Assembly (NCBI RefSeq): GCF_014322795.1
Contig: NZ_JAASTT010000010.1
Span: 59,556-123,555 of the forward strand
DNA from: Paenilisteria portnoyi
GTDB taxonomy: Bacteria; Bacillota; Bacilli; Lactobacillales; Listeriaceae
Direction: 5' to 3'
Length of the DNA stretch: 64,000 nt
The translations under genes and the position numbers were made by a program. This document shows positions 17,657 through 26,940 of the stretch, piece after piece. Positions within the stretch are counted from its first letter, which is position 1; each line of letters begins with the position of its first letter. A model generated the notes under the pieces. That model was given only the letters and a program-made list of their open reading frames with translations, was not told the origin of the DNA and searched no databases.

Positions 17657-19711
17657 ATGTTTTATTATGTACTAATTATGTTAGCGGCGATTTTGATTTC
17701 GAATGTGGTGAACCGATTTATTCCTTTTGTATCGATACCGTTGATTCAAATTGGGCTAGGTGTTCTGATTGCGTGTTTACCGCTTGCATTTGAATTAGAA
17801 TTGAATCCAGAATTGTTTTTGGTGCTATTTATTGCGCCATTACTTTTTAATGATGGGAAGCGAACGGATCGGCAGGCGTTATGGAATTTACGAGCGTCGA
17901 TTTTAGCATTGGCATTGGGACTTGTGTTTGTGACAGTTCTTGTGATTGGGTATTTTGTGAACTGGATGATTCCAACGATTCCACTAGCGGCGGCTTTCGC
18001 ACTAGCGGCAGCACTTGCACCGACTGATGCTGTGGCGGTGGGCTCGCTTTCTGGACGCATTGATTTGCCGAAAAAAATCACGCACCTTTTAGAAGGGGAG
18101 GCGCTGATGAATGATGCTTCTGGCTTGGTTGCTTTCCAATTTGCGATTGCAGCGATGGTGACAGGTGTATTTTCCATTTGGGACGCTTCTGTTAGTTTTG
18201 TGATTATTGCAGTCGGCGGGATTCTTTGCGGTCTCGTGCTGACTTTTATTAAATTTAGATTTTTGAAATGGATTCGTAATTTAGGTATGGAAGATGTTAC
18301 GCTACATATGTTAATTCAGATTTTGACGCCGTTCGTGATTTATTTAGTGGCGGAAGAATTGCATGTATCTGGGATTTTAGCGGTCGTTGCAGCCGGAATT
18401 ATGCACGCGTTTGAGAAGCGGAAAATGGACCCGATGACGGTAAAACTGAACGTCGTATCACAAGGCACGTGGTCGGTCATTATTTTCGTGTTGAATGGTT
18501 TGGTGTTCATCATTTTAGGAACGCAACTACCGGATATTATTCAAGTCGTGTGGCAAAATTCAGGCGTAAGTAACTGGCAAGTGATTTTCTACGTGCTGAT
18601 TATTACGTTTGGCTTGATTGGTCTGCGCTTCTTGTGGATCCATTTGGGCTGGCTTATCCCGTATTTAGCGAAAAAGGAAGATGCAGGAAGTATGAATTTA
18701 CGCGCGACGGTCCTAACTTCATTGTCTGGCGTGCGTGGCGCGGTAACACTTGCCTCGGCGCTGTCTATTCCGTTTGTATTAGGCGATGGCAGTCCGTTTC
18801 CGCAGCGATCTCTGATTATTTGTATTGCGTCGGGCGTTATTTTATGCTCGCTTATTATTGCTACGGCGATTTTGCCGATTTTGGCTCGGAAAGATGAGAG
18901 TACATCGGATAATCCACGCGCTGAAAAATCGATGAAACTAAGCGTTTGTCGGCATGTTATGGACCAATTAAGTAAAGAAATAACATCGGAAAACAAGGCG
19001 GCGACGCAGGTTGTTATCGATGATTACCGTGGTCGCATGCGTGCCATTCAAAAAGAAGATATTGATTTGGGCAAGCGACGTGAAATCGATAAAGAACAGC
19101 ATGCATTGCGTCTGCAAGTTGTGCAGTGGGAAAAAGAAAATACAGCGCTTCTATTGCAGCAAGGTGAGGCAAGTAAACAGGCAGTTAGTCGTTACAATAA
19201 TTATCTAGAGGCAATGGAAAAAGCCCTATCAGGCAGAGGTAAATCGCGTTCTGGCATGATGGCCATGATGTTTAAACGACTTACTCGTCAAGTATTGCAT
19301 CCGAAACAATGGCAAAAAGCGAAAGAGCGAATGAACGAAATGAAGCAAAATCCGGAACAATATCAGGAAATGATAAACGAAATCAGAGACTTGCGCGAGA
19401 AAAATACGAGCTTCGTCCATAATAAATTGATGGCGTTGCTGGACGAATCGAATCAAGCGGTGGTTTGGCCGATTATCACGGAAAACAAACGGATTTTGGA
19501 ACAAATGAAACAAGATCGTGGCAGTATAAAATCGAGAGAATCATTTGAACAAGCGAAAAAAGATGTACAGCTACAAGCCGTTCAAATCGAACGCGATGTT
19601 ATCCAAAACTTGTTTGAGCAAGGTAAAATTTCACGGGATTTGGCGCGTGAGTTGAGACAGAACTTGAATTTATATGAAACGTATTATTTTGGGAATGAAG
19701 AATTAGCATAA
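17657..19711 (+). CDS. CPA1-family Na+/H+ antiporter with cytoplasmic tail
   Basis: A protein of about 684 residues. The first 400 residues carry twelve predicted membrane segments with the CPA1 motifs ALAPTDAVAVG and EALMNDASGLVAFQ, whose Asp residues carry the ions. The last 270 residues are charged, helical and coiled-coil-like, which is long for the family and may regulate transport. The start is uncertain: ATG 17657 has GGTGG very close, and GTG at 17651 is an alternative. It lies just behind relP, linking cation homeostasis to the stringent response in one transcript. Confidence 0.8.
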   Translation: MFYYVLIMLAAILISNVVNRFIPFVSIPLIQIGLGVLIACLPLAFELELNPELFLVLFIAPLLFNDGKRTDRQALWNLRASILALALGLVFVTVLVIGYFVNWMIPTIPLAAAFALAAALAPTDAVAVGSLSGRIDLPKKITHLLEGEALMNDASGLVAFQFAIAAMVTGVFSIWDASVSFVIIAVGGILCGLVLTFIKFRFLKWIRNLGMEDVTLHMLIQILTPFVIYLVAEELHVSGILAVVAAGIMHAFEKRKMDPMTVKLNVVSQGTWSVIIFVLNGLVFIILGTQLPDIIQVVWQNSGVSNWQVIFYVLIITFGLIGLRFLWIHLGWLIPYLAKKEDAGSMNLRATVLTSLSGVRGAVTLASALSIPFVLGDGSPFPQRSLIICIASGVILCSLIIATAILPILARKDESTSDNPRAEKSMKLSVCRHVMDQLSKEITSENKAATQVVIDDYRGRMRAIQKEDIDLGKRREIDKEQHALRLQVVQWEKENTALLLQQGEASKQAVSRYNNYLEAMEKALSGRGKSRSGMMAMMFKRLTRQVLHPKQWQKAKERMNEMKQNPEQYQEMINEIRDLREKNTSFVHNKLMALLDESNQAVVWPIITENKRILEQMKQDRGSIKSRESFEQAKKDVQLQAVQIERDVIQNLFEQGKISRDLARELRQNLNLYETYYFGNEELA

Positions 19712-19716
19712 GTTTG

Positions 19717-19759
19717 TAAGCCTGTTGGGAGTCGAGAACTTCCGCAGGCTTGTTTTTTT
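19717..19759 (+). terminator. Terminator of the relP-antiporter unit
   Basis: AAGCCTG pairs with CAGGCTT around a 25-base loop, then TTTTTTT. Confidence 0.75.
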
Positions 19760-19770
19760 GTAAAAAAGTA

Positions 19771-19800
19771 TTGCGATTTCGGGATTGGATGATGTATAAT
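19771..19800 (+). promoter_or_regulatory. Promoter of the polyamine regulator/transport operon
   Basis: TTGCGA, 18-base spacer, consensus TATAAT. Confidence 0.65.
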
Positions 19801-19824
19801 AAGCAGTATTGTGGTAAACATGAA

Positions 19825-19872
19825 GTTTACTTTTACTAAACAATAATGACTCTGAGTTTACTTCTACTAAAC
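19825..19872. promoter_or_regulatory. Twin operators upstream of the polyamine operon
   Basis: Two copies of the palindrome GTTTACTTYTACTAAAC (GTTTA-N7-TAAAC) lie at 19825-19841 and 19856-19872. They are spaced 31 bases centre to centre, about three helical turns, directly downstream of the -10. They are the obvious binding sites for the XRE regulator encoded next. Confidence 0.7.
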
Positions 19873-19891
19873 TAATGGGAAGGTTGCGACT

Positions 19892-20434
19892 ATGGAGATT
19901 GGCAAGCGGATTAAGAATTTACGACTTAGCAAGAATTTGACGCAGGAAGAGCTAGGGGAGCGCACGGATCTGACGAAGGGCTATATTTCACAGTTGGAGC
20001 GGGATTTAAGCTCGCCTTCTATTGAAACGTTATTCGATATTTTAGAGGTGCTTGGCTGTACGCCGAAAGAATTTTTTGATGAGGAAGAGCAGGAGCAGAA
20101 GGTTGTATATGGCGCGAATGAGCATACTTTTTTTGAAGATGAGGAAAAAGGGTATCAAGTAAAGTGGTTGGTCCCTGAATCGAATGAGAAGGAAATCGAG
20201 CCGGTGTATTTAACGCTTTCGGGAAATGGTACTTTTAAGCAGTTCGAACCGTCGTTATCGGAGACATTTGCTTACGTGCTAGAAGGAAAAGTAACGATCA
20301 AGTTAGGAAAGAAACGATATATGGCGGAAAAAGGCGAGGCGATTTATTTCCATGCTTCGGATGAACACCAAATTTGTAATGAGGAAGACGTACCGGCGAC
20401 GCTGATTTTGGTGGCGACGGATTCTTATTTGTAA
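19892..20434 (+). CDS. XRE-family regulator with C-terminal cupin sensor domain
   Basis: A 180-residue PuuR-like regulator. Residues 4-58 are an XRE helix-turn-helix ([37 protein letters not shown]). Residues 105-180 are a cupin_2 domain ([34 protein letters not shown]) that would bind a small ligand, presumably a polyamine. It is the first gene of the polyamine transport operon, 14 bases before potA. Two identical palindromes in its leader suggest it represses its own operon. Confidence 0.85.
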   Translation: MEIGKRIKNLRLSKNLTQEELGERTDLTKGYISQLERDLSSPSIETLFDILEVLGCTPKEFFDEEEQEQKVVYGANEHTFFEDEEKGYQVKWLVPESNEKEIEPVYLTLSGNGTFKQFEPSLSETFAYVLEGKVTIKLGKKRYMAEKGEAIYFHASDEHQICNEEDVPATLILVATDSYL

Positions 20435-20448
20435 GGAGGAATACGCAA

Positions 20449-21540
20449 ATGGCAGAAACAATTATTCGCTTTGAAAATGTGACAAAGCAGTTTGATAATG
20501 ATCCACCAGTGCTTGATAATGTAAGTTTTGAGATTGAAAAAGGGAAATTCTATACGTTGCTTGGACCATCAGGGTGTGGCAAAACCACGATTTTACGCCT
20601 GATTGCTGGTTTTTTGGAGGCAAGTGATGGCAAGATTTTTCTGAATGATAAAGTGATTAATGATATTCCGGCGAATAAGCGGCCTGTCAATACGGTTTTT
20701 CAGGATTATGCCTTATTTCCGCATTTGAATGTGTTTGAGAACGTGGCTTTTGGTCTGCGTATTAAGAAATTGAAGAAAGACGTGATCCAGCAAAAAGTGA
20801 CGGAAGCGTTGCGTTTTGTGAATTTGGCGGGCTATGAGCAACGGGAAATTACGGAAATGTCTGGTGGTCAGCGTCAGCGTGTGGCGATTGCGCGCGCGAT
20901 TGTGAACGAGCCGGAAGTTATTTTGCTGGATGAGCCGTTGTCGGCGCTTGATTTGAAGTTGCGGACGGAAATGCAGTATGAGTTGCGCGATTTGCAACGC
21001 CGGCTTGGGATTACGTTTATTTTTGTCACGCATGATCAAGAAGAGGCGCTGGCGATGAGCGATGAGATTTTTGTGTTGAATAAGGGCGAAATTCAGCAAA
21101 GTGGGACGCCGATGGATATTTATGATGAGCCGATTAATCGTTTTGTGGCGGATTTTATCGGGGAGTCGAATATCGTTTCTGGCCGGATGATTCAGGATTT
21201 TGAAGTAGAGTTTGTGGAACGCCGATTTGAATGTGTCGATCAAGGCTTCCATCCAAATGAGGTTATTGAGGTGATTATTCGTCCTGAGGATTTAGAGATT
21301 ACAACGGAGGAGAAAGGGAATTTGCGTGTGACGGTAGACTGGGTCTTGTTCCGCGGGGTTCACTATGAAATTGGTTGTATGGATGAGGACGGCAATGAGT
21401 GGCTAGTACATTCTACCAAAAAAGCACGAATTGGTGAAAAATTAGGACTGGCTTTTGATCCGGAAGCAATTCATATTATGCGTCTTGGAGAAACCGAAGA
21501 AGAGTTCGATGCCCGTCTAGAAAGTTACGAAGAGGCGTAG
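20449..21540 (+). CDS. potA: Spermidine/putrescine ABC transporter ATP-binding protein
   Basis: A 363-residue ATPase. Walker A GPSGCGKT at residues 39-46, Q-loop in [11 protein letters not shown], signature [14 protein letters not shown], Walker [13 protein letters not shown] and the switch His in FVTHDQEEA are all present. A C-terminal TOBE domain follows, as in PotA. It powers the PotB/PotC permease. AAGGAGG precedes the ATG, and the next gene starts four bases after the stop. Confidence 0.95.
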   Translation: MAETIIRFENVTKQFDNDPPVLDNVSFEIEKGKFYTLLGPSGCGKTTILRLIAGFLEASDGKIFLNDKVINDIPANKRPVNTVFQDYALFPHLNVFENVAFGLRIKKLKKDVIQQKVTEALRFVNLAGYEQREITEMSGGQRQRVAIARAIVNEPEVILLDEPLSALDLKLRTEMQYELRDLQRRLGITFIFVTHDQEEALAMSDEIFVLNKGEIQQSGTPMDIYDEPINRFVADFIGESNIVSGRMIQDFEVEFVERRFECVDQGFHPNEVIEVIIRPEDLEITTEEKGNLRVTVDWVLFRGVHYEIGCMDEDGNEWLVHSTKKARIGEKLGLAFDPEAIHIMRLGETEEEFDARLESYEEA

Positions 21541-21544
21541 TGCG

Positions 21545-22354
21545 ATGACGAGACGAGCGCGGACTTTTTATCTGATTCCTTATGCCTTTTGGATTTTGCT
21601 GTTTGTTATTGCGCCAATCGTGTTGATTGCCTACTATTCGTTTTTTGATATTGATGGCAATTTTACGTTTTCGAATTACGTGAATTTCTTTACGCCGGTT
21701 TATTTAAAAATGACAGTGAGCTCGTTCTGGTATGCGTTTTTGATTATGTTATTTACATTGTTGATCTCGTATCCGACGGCGCTTGTTTTGACAAAATTGA
21801 AACATAAACAGCTATGGTTGTTGTTGATTATTTTGCCGACTTGGATTAATTTGTTGTTAAAAGCCTATGCATTTATGGGGATTTTTGGGACGTACGGGAC
21901 GGCGAATAAGTTTTTGGAGTTTATCGGGATTGGTACGAAGCAGATTTTATTTACGGATTTTAGTTTCTTGTTTGTGTCGACGTATATTTTTATTCCGTTT
22001 ATGATTTTGCCGATTTATAATGCGCTGGAGGAGATGAATCCTTCATTAACGAATGCGGCCCAGGATTTAGGTGCTACGCGTTGGACGACGTTTTGGCGAG
22101 TTGTTTTTCCAATTACGCTGGATGGTGTCAAAGCAGGGTGTCAAGCGGTTTTCATTCCAGCATTGTCGCTCTTTATGATTACGCGTTTGATTGCGGGAAA
22201 CCGGGTGATTACGCTTGGGACGGCGATTGAGGAGCATTTCTTAGTGACGCAAGATTGGGGAATGGGCTCGACGATTGGCGTGTTCTTGATTATTGCGATG
22301 TTTATTATTATGTTTGTCAGTGGTGCGAAACGGAAGAAAGGGGCGATGAAATGA
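21545..22354 (+). CDS. potB: Spermidine/putrescine ABC transporter permease
   Basis: A 269-residue permease with six membrane segments. The EAA loop NAAQDLGATRWTTFWRVVFPITLDGVKAG, which docks on PotA, is intact. The ATG lies five bases behind the potA stop, and its own stop overlaps the potC start (ATGA), showing tight translational coupling. Confidence 0.93.
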   Translation: MTRRARTFYLIPYAFWILLFVIAPIVLIAYYSFFDIDGNFTFSNYVNFFTPVYLKMTVSSFWYAFLIMLFTLLISYPTALVLTKLKHKQLWLLLIILPTWINLLLKAYAFMGIFGTYGTANKFLEFIGIGTKQILFTDFSFLFVSTYIFIPFMILPIYNALEEMNPSLTNAAQDLGATRWTTFWRVVFPITLDGVKAGCQAVFIPALSLFMITRLIAGNRVITLGTAIEEHFLVTQDWGMGSTIGVFLIIAMFIIMFVSGAKRKKGAMK

Positions 22355-23160
22355 AGAAGCGTAACACGTTAGGGAAAACTTATTTAGCTGTCGTATTCTT
22401 TGTTTTGTATGCGCCAATCTTTTATTTGATGTTCTATTCATTTAATGCGGGCGGAACGATGAATCATTTTAGTGGTTTTACGTGGGATTATTATAAAGAG
22501 GTGTTTCAAGATACACGATTGTTAATCATTGTGTTGAATACGTTCGTGATTGCGCTGCTTTCGTCTGTTGTGGCAACGATTCTAGGAGTTCTCGGGGCAC
22601 TGGCGATTCGCTACATGCCGCGGCCGTTTGCTAAAAATTCATTGCTGAGTTTGAACAATGTGTTGATTGTCAGTCCGGATGTTGTCATCGGTGCTTCGTT
22701 CTTGATTTTCTTCACGATTTTAGGCGTGAAACTGGGCTTTATTTCGGTGCTGGTGTCGCATATTGCGTTCAGTATTCCGATTGTCGTCTTGATGGTTCTG
22801 CCAAAATTACAAGAGATGAGTCCAACGCTGATTGATGCGGCGCGGGACTTAGGTGCGAGCCAGTGGAATGTGCTTAGTAAGGTGATTTTGCCGTATATTT
22901 CGCCAGGCGTTTTTGCTGGATTCTTTATGGCTTTGACGTATTCACTGGATGATTTTGCGGTGACTTTCTTCGTAACGGGAAATGGTTTTTCGACGCTTTC
23001 TGTGGAAATTTATTCACGGGCACGTCAAGGGATTTCGTTGTCTATTAACGCATTGTCGACATTGCTATTCCTATTTACCATTGTGCTCGTTATCGGATAC
23101 TACTTTATTAATCAGCGCAATGCGAAGGCTGCACAAGCGATGGAGGTGCCTAAAAAATGA
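22351..23160 (+). CDS. potC: Spermidine/putrescine ABC transporter permease
   Basis: A 269-residue permease with six membrane segments and the EAA loop DAARDLGASQWNVLSKVILPYISPGV. The start at 22351 overlaps the potB stop by four bases and has GAAAGGGG upstream; the longer open frame reaches into potB and is not the start. It overlaps potD by four bases. Confidence 0.93.
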   Translation: MKKRNTLGKTYLAVVFFVLYAPIFYLMFYSFNAGGTMNHFSGFTWDYYKEVFQDTRLLIIVLNTFVIALLSSVVATILGVLGALAIRYMPRPFAKNSLLSLNNVLIVSPDVVIGASFLIFFTILGVKLGFISVLVSHIAFSIPIVVLMVLPKLQEMSPTLIDAARDLGASQWNVLSKVILPYISPGVFAGFFMALTYSLDDFAVTFFVTGNGFSTLSVEIYSRARQGISLSINALSTLLFLFTIVLVIGYYFINQRNAKAAQAMEVPKK

Positions 23161-24230
23161 AGCAATTAGTTCGTGTTTTTGGCCTGGTTGTTGTTGCGGC
23201 GCTTCTGATGATGGTGTTGACATACTCGCTGAACAAGTCGGAAGGTTATTCGGGCGGGAACACGTTGACCATTTACAACTGGGGTGATTATGTTGATCCT
23301 GATTTACTGAAGAAATTTGAAAAGGAATCTGGTATCAAGGTGATTTATCAGACGTTTGATTCGAATGAGGCGATGATGACGAAGATTGAGCAGGGCGGGA
23401 CAACGTTTGACATTGCAGTTCCGAGCGATTATGCGATTAGTAAGATGCGGGAGGAAAACTTGCTTATACCGCTTGATAAGGCGAAGTTGCCGAATATGAA
23501 GTATTTGAATCCGCGTTTTATGGACTTGTCGTTTGACCCGAATAATAAGTATTCAATGCCGTATTTCTGGGGAACGCTGGGCATTATTTATAATAAGAAA
23601 ATGATTCAGGATATCCCGTTCACGAGTTGGAATGACTTGTGGCGACCGGAGCTGAAAAATCAGATTCTGCTTATTGATGGTGCGCGTGAGGTGATGGGGC
23701 TTGGACTTAATAGCCTTGGATACTCGCTGAATAGTACGAAAGAGGCGCAGTTGCAGGAGGCGTTGATGAAACTGAAAGAAATGACGCCAAATGTGAAAGC
23801 GATTGTTGGGGATGAAATTAAGATTTTGATGGCTGGTGACGAGGCCGGAGTTGCGGTAACATTCTCTGGTGAAGCTGCTGAAATGCTCGATCAAAATGAG
23901 GATTTGGAGTATGTAATTCCAAAAGAAGGCTCGAATTTATGGTTTGATAATATGGTCATTCCGAAAACGGCGAAAAACGTTGATGGGGCCCATAAATTCA
24001 TCAATTTCATGCTAAAACCTGAAAATGCCGCGCAAAATGCGGAATATGTCGGGTATGCGACGCCGAGTGAAGCGGCTGTGAAACTTTTACCAAAAGAAAT
24101 TTCTGGTGATGAGCGTTTCTATCCAGACCTAGACCAATTGAAAAATTTAGAGGTATACGATAATCTAGGGAAGAAAATGTTGGCGCATTACAATGAGTTG
24201 TTCTTAGAATTCAAAATGTATCGTAAGTAG
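23157..24230 (+). CDS. potD: Spermidine/putrescine-binding protein
   Basis: A 357-residue extracellular solute-binding protein. After the membrane-spanning N-terminus the mature part begins NTLTIYNWGDYVDPDLLKKF, the PotD/PotF signature, and continues with FDIAVPSDYAISKM and a typical C-terminal lobe. There is no lipobox cysteine: the hydrophobic stretch ends MVLTYSLNKSEGY. The protein is therefore probably held by an uncleaved signal anchor rather than a lipid. Last gene of the operon. Confidence 0.9.
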   Translation: MKQLVRVFGLVVVAALLMMVLTYSLNKSEGYSGGNTLTIYNWGDYVDPDLLKKFEKESGIKVIYQTFDSNEAMMTKIEQGGTTFDIAVPSDYAISKMREENLLIPLDKAKLPNMKYLNPRFMDLSFDPNNKYSMPYFWGTLGIIYNKKMIQDIPFTSWNDLWRPELKNQILLIDGAREVMGLGLNSLGYSLNSTKEAQLQEALMKLKEMTPNVKAIVGDEIKILMAGDEAGVAVTFSGEAAEMLDQNEDLEYVIPKEGSNLWFDNMVIPKTAKNVDGAHKFINFMLKPENAAQNAEYVGYATPSEAAVKLLPKEISGDERFYPDLDQLKNLEVYDNLGKKMLAHYNELFLEFKMYRK

Positions 24231-24332
24231 ACCACTTTTGTGAAATCGCCCAACTTTTAGGTTATGCATTGTATTTAATCGAACCATCCTTTATAATCCA
24301 GATGTAACTTCAGTTGAAAGGTGGAAAACATG

Positions 24333-24776
24333 ATGGCAAAATTATATTCTTATTTAAGTTTTGATAACGCGAAAGAATCGATGGAATATTACCAAGAGGT
24401 GTTTGGTGCGACTTTGCTGGATCGTAAACCAGTGGATGAGAACATGGCGAAAGCTTGGGGAATGTCAACGGATAACTTAGAAGATACAACGATGCATGGT
24501 GGTTTTGTTGTATTGGGAAACACGATTTTTTGTAGTGATCGTTTTGGGAAGGGTGAGCCATTTTCCTCTAGTGTCACGCTGATGTTTGATTTCAATTCAG
24601 AAGACGCAGAAGATGTTGCGGCACTGGAGACGCTATACCAGAAAGCAACCGAAAGTGGCGCAGAAATTATCGATCCTCTAAAAGAACAATTTTGGGGTGG
24701 CAAAATGGGTATTATTAAAGACAAGTACGGCTTACTGTGGATGTTCCACGCGCAACCGTATTCGAAATTTGTGTGA
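24333..24776 (+). CDS. VOC-superfamily (PhnB-like) protein
   Basis: A 147-residue protein starting MAKLYSYLSFDNAKESMEYYQEVFGA, the pattern of PhnB/3-demethylubiquinone-type vicinal oxygen chelate proteins. KYGLLWMFHAQP near the end completes the fold. Substrate unknown; these are often annotated as glyoxalase-like. Two ATG codons (24330, 24333) follow AAAGGTGG; the second has the better spacing. Confidence 0.8.
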   Translation: MAKLYSYLSFDNAKESMEYYQEVFGATLLDRKPVDENMAKAWGMSTDNLEDTTMHGGFVVLGNTIFCSDRFGKGEPFSSSVTLMFDFNSEDAEDVAALETLYQKATESGAEIIDPLKEQFWGGKMGIIKDKYGLLWMFHAQPYSKFV

Positions 24777-24785
24777 TAGTATGCG

Positions 24786-24836
24786 AAAAGCGATGCGTGT
24801 AAATCTAATGTTAGATTTACGCGTATCGCTTTTTTG
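24786..24836 (+). terminator. Terminator after the VOC-family gene
   Basis: AAAAGCGATGCGTGTAAATCTAA pairs with TTAGATTTACGCGTATCGCTTTTTT; a very long stem with T tract. Confidence 0.9.
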
Positions 24837-24880
24837 TTATCATGATTTTCTGGGAAAATTCTCTATATAGGCTATATTCA

Positions 24881-24948
24881 TTGTATTGTTTCGAAATATT
24901 TTTTCCCAATACAACTTGATTTCTTTCCCCAAGAAGCATAAAATCAAG
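24881..24948. repeat. Two adjacent 34-bp inverted repeats in the permease leader
   Basis: TTGTATTG-N18-CAATACAA (24881-24914) is followed without a gap by CTTGATTT-N18-AAATCAAG (24915-24948). Both have perfect 8-bp arms and 18-base loops. They may be operators or tandem RNA hairpins. Confidence 0.5.
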
Positions 24949-24990
24949 AGGTTAGCTTAGCAAAACTGAAAGAGGCAAGGAAGTGAACAT

Positions 24991-26007
24991 ATGTTTCAAA
25001 ATTTACCAGATTCTTTTTTACAAATGAATACGATTTTTATTTCGATTATGATTGAGGCTTTGCCGTTTGTGTTGATTGGTGTTTTTATTGCGGGCCTCAT
25101 TCAAATGTTTATTTCTGAGGCGCTTATTGCTAAGATGATACCAAAAAATCGATTTTTAGCGGTGATTGTAGGCTCGGTTATTGGCGTGCTTTTTCCGTCG
25201 TGTGAGTGCGGAATTGTGCCGATTGTCCGAAATTTGATTGCAAAAGGGGTGCCACTTCATGCGGGAATCGCGTTTATGTTGACGGCGCCAATTATTAATC
25301 CAGTAGTGCTATTTTCGACGTACGTTGCATTTGGGAGTACGTGGGAAGTGCCGCTGCTACGTGTTTTAGGGAGTTTAGTCGTCGCGATGGTTGTAGGGAA
25401 CGCGATTGCTTATTTTTATAAAGGTGAGGGTTTGAAGGAGAAATTTCTTTTGTATGAAACGGCAGGAGAACGCAAGGAAAAAGAGGAGACGCCTGCTGTG
25501 ATGGCGATTGTGGGAATGGACGGGGCGGTTGCTTCGGGATCGGCGCATACGATGCATACGGAGGCGGAACATCACCACCACGAGCATAGTCATGATGATG
25601 CCAAGATGTCGATGAAAGATAAGGTTTGGCATACGTTGCAACATGCGGTGGATGAGTTTTTCTCGGTTGGGAAATTTCTCGTATTTGGTGCGTTGTTAGC
25701 GGCGGCTATGCAGACATATATTAAGACGTCGACGCTTGTTTCGATTGGGCATGGGCCTGTTTTATCGATTCTGTTAATGATGGTTTTAGCATTTGTTTTG
25801 TCGCTTTGCTCGGAGGCAGATGCCTTTATTGGGGCTTCTTTCCGCAGCGTATTTTCGACGCAATCGATTGTCGCATTCCTCGTTTTTGGACCGATGCTCG
25901 ATATTAAAAATTTGATGATGATGCTGGCAACTTTTAAAGCGAAGTTTGTTGCTTTTATCGTGATTGGCGTCACGGTTACGGTGTTTGTGTATGCATTATT
26001 CTTATAG
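24991..26007 (+). CDS. Predicted permease, DUF318/YcgR-like
   Basis: A 338-residue membrane protein with about eight hydrophobic segments. LFPSCECGIVPIVRNLIAKGVPLHAGIAFMLTAPIINPVV is the conserved core of the YcgR/YraQ permease family. A central cytoplasmic or extracellular loop is very rich in His (HTMHTEAEHHHHEHSHDD), suggesting metal binding. In Bacillus the ycgR-ycgQ pair is linked to zinc (Zur) control, but I see no Zur box here. It forms a pair with the next gene, 15 bases away. Confidence 0.8.
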   Translation: MFQNLPDSFLQMNTIFISIMIEALPFVLIGVFIAGLIQMFISEALIAKMIPKNRFLAVIVGSVIGVLFPSCECGIVPIVRNLIAKGVPLHAGIAFMLTAPIINPVVLFSTYVAFGSTWEVPLLRVLGSLVVAMVVGNAIAYFYKGEGLKEKFLLYETAGERKEKEETPAVMAIVGMDGAVASGSAHTMHTEAEHHHHEHSHDDAKMSMKDKVWHTLQHAVDEFFSVGKFLVFGALLAAAMQTYIKTSTLVSIGHGPVLSILLMMVLAFVLSLCSEADAFIGASFRSVFSTQSIVAFLVFGPMLDIKNLMMMLATFKAKFVAFIVIGVTVTVFVYALFL

Positions 26008-26022
26008 AAGGAGGGCGCTTTG

Positions 26023-26865
26023 ATGTTTCGTGTTATTATTTTATTTGGATTCGCCTTCTACTTGATGCAACTGCACGTGACGGGCGATATTAGTAAGTAT
26101 ATCAATATGAAGTATTCCTATTTGTCGCTGGCTGCGATGATTGCTGCGTTTTTCTTAGGTTTGGTGCAGCTTATCATGATTTTCCGTGACGAAGATTTGG
26201 AGCAGAATCACGAGCATATGGGGCACACACATGACGGCGAAAATACATTTTGGAAAAAAATCTTGGTTTACGGGTTACTCGTTTATCCGCTTATCGCTGG
26301 ATTTATGTTTCCGATTGCGACGCTGAATTCAACGATTGTGGACGCGAAAGGCTTTCATTTTCCGAAAAATAATGCGGCGGGTGATGATCCATATGCGATG
26401 AATCAGTTTTTGAAGCCGGATACGAGTGGTTATTTTGGTAAATCGGATTATGATAAGATGATTGCCAAAGAGAAGGCCGAGATTATTGATGATGATCCAA
26501 TCAAAGTGACGGATGAGAATTATTTGATGACGATGGAGATTATTTACAGTTATCCTGGTGAATTTGAAGGGAAACGGATTGAATTTACAGGCTTTGTGTA
26601 TAATGATCCGGTGACGAAGGGCGCGAATCTTTTTGTGTTCCGGTTTGGAATTATTCATTGTGTTGCGGATTCTGGTGTTTACGGAATGCTTGTGCACATG
26701 CCAGACGCGGAGACGGATCTTAGCAACGATACGTGGGTGAAAGTGAGCGGCGTGATTGAGCAGGAATACTATGCACCTTTTAAAATGGATATTCCGGCTG
26801 TAAAAGTGACCAAATACGGTGAAATTCCGAAGCCGAAAGATGTGTATGTTTATCGCAAATATTAG
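26023..26865 (+). CDS. TIGR03943-family putative permease subunit (YcgQ-like)
   Basis: A 280-residue protein. Four N-terminal hydrophobic segments are interrupted by a His-rich loop (QNHEHMGHTHDGEN), and a soluble C-terminal domain contains GKRIEFTGFVYNDP and FRFGIIHCVADSGVYGMLV. This matches the TIGR03943/YcgQ family that always travels with the DUF318 permease. Start 26023 has GAAGGAGGG seven bases upstream. Function probably in metal handling; not proven. Confidence 0.8.
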   Translation: MFRVIILFGFAFYLMQLHVTGDISKYINMKYSYLSLAAMIAAFFLGLVQLIMIFRDEDLEQNHEHMGHTHDGENTFWKKILVYGLLVYPLIAGFMFPIATLNSTIVDAKGFHFPKNNAAGDDPYAMNQFLKPDTSGYFGKSDYDKMIAKEKAEIIDDDPIKVTDENYLMTMEIIYSYPGEFEGKRIEFTGFVYNDPVTKGANLFVFRFGIIHCVADSGVYGMLVHMPDAETDLSNDTWVKVSGVIEQEYYAPFKMDIPAVKVTKYGEIPKPKDVYVYRKY

Positions 26866-26940
26866 GTTGCGGAATCGGGTCAGATACGGTATGCTTAAAC
26901 CTGTGAAAACGAAAACAAACTAGAGAAGGATGGAATGACT

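Noticed and set aside
24841..24990. Zur box before the permease/TIGR03943 pair
   Set aside because: The expected AAATCGTAATnATTACGATTT-like palindrome is absent; only the two 34-bp inverted repeats are present.
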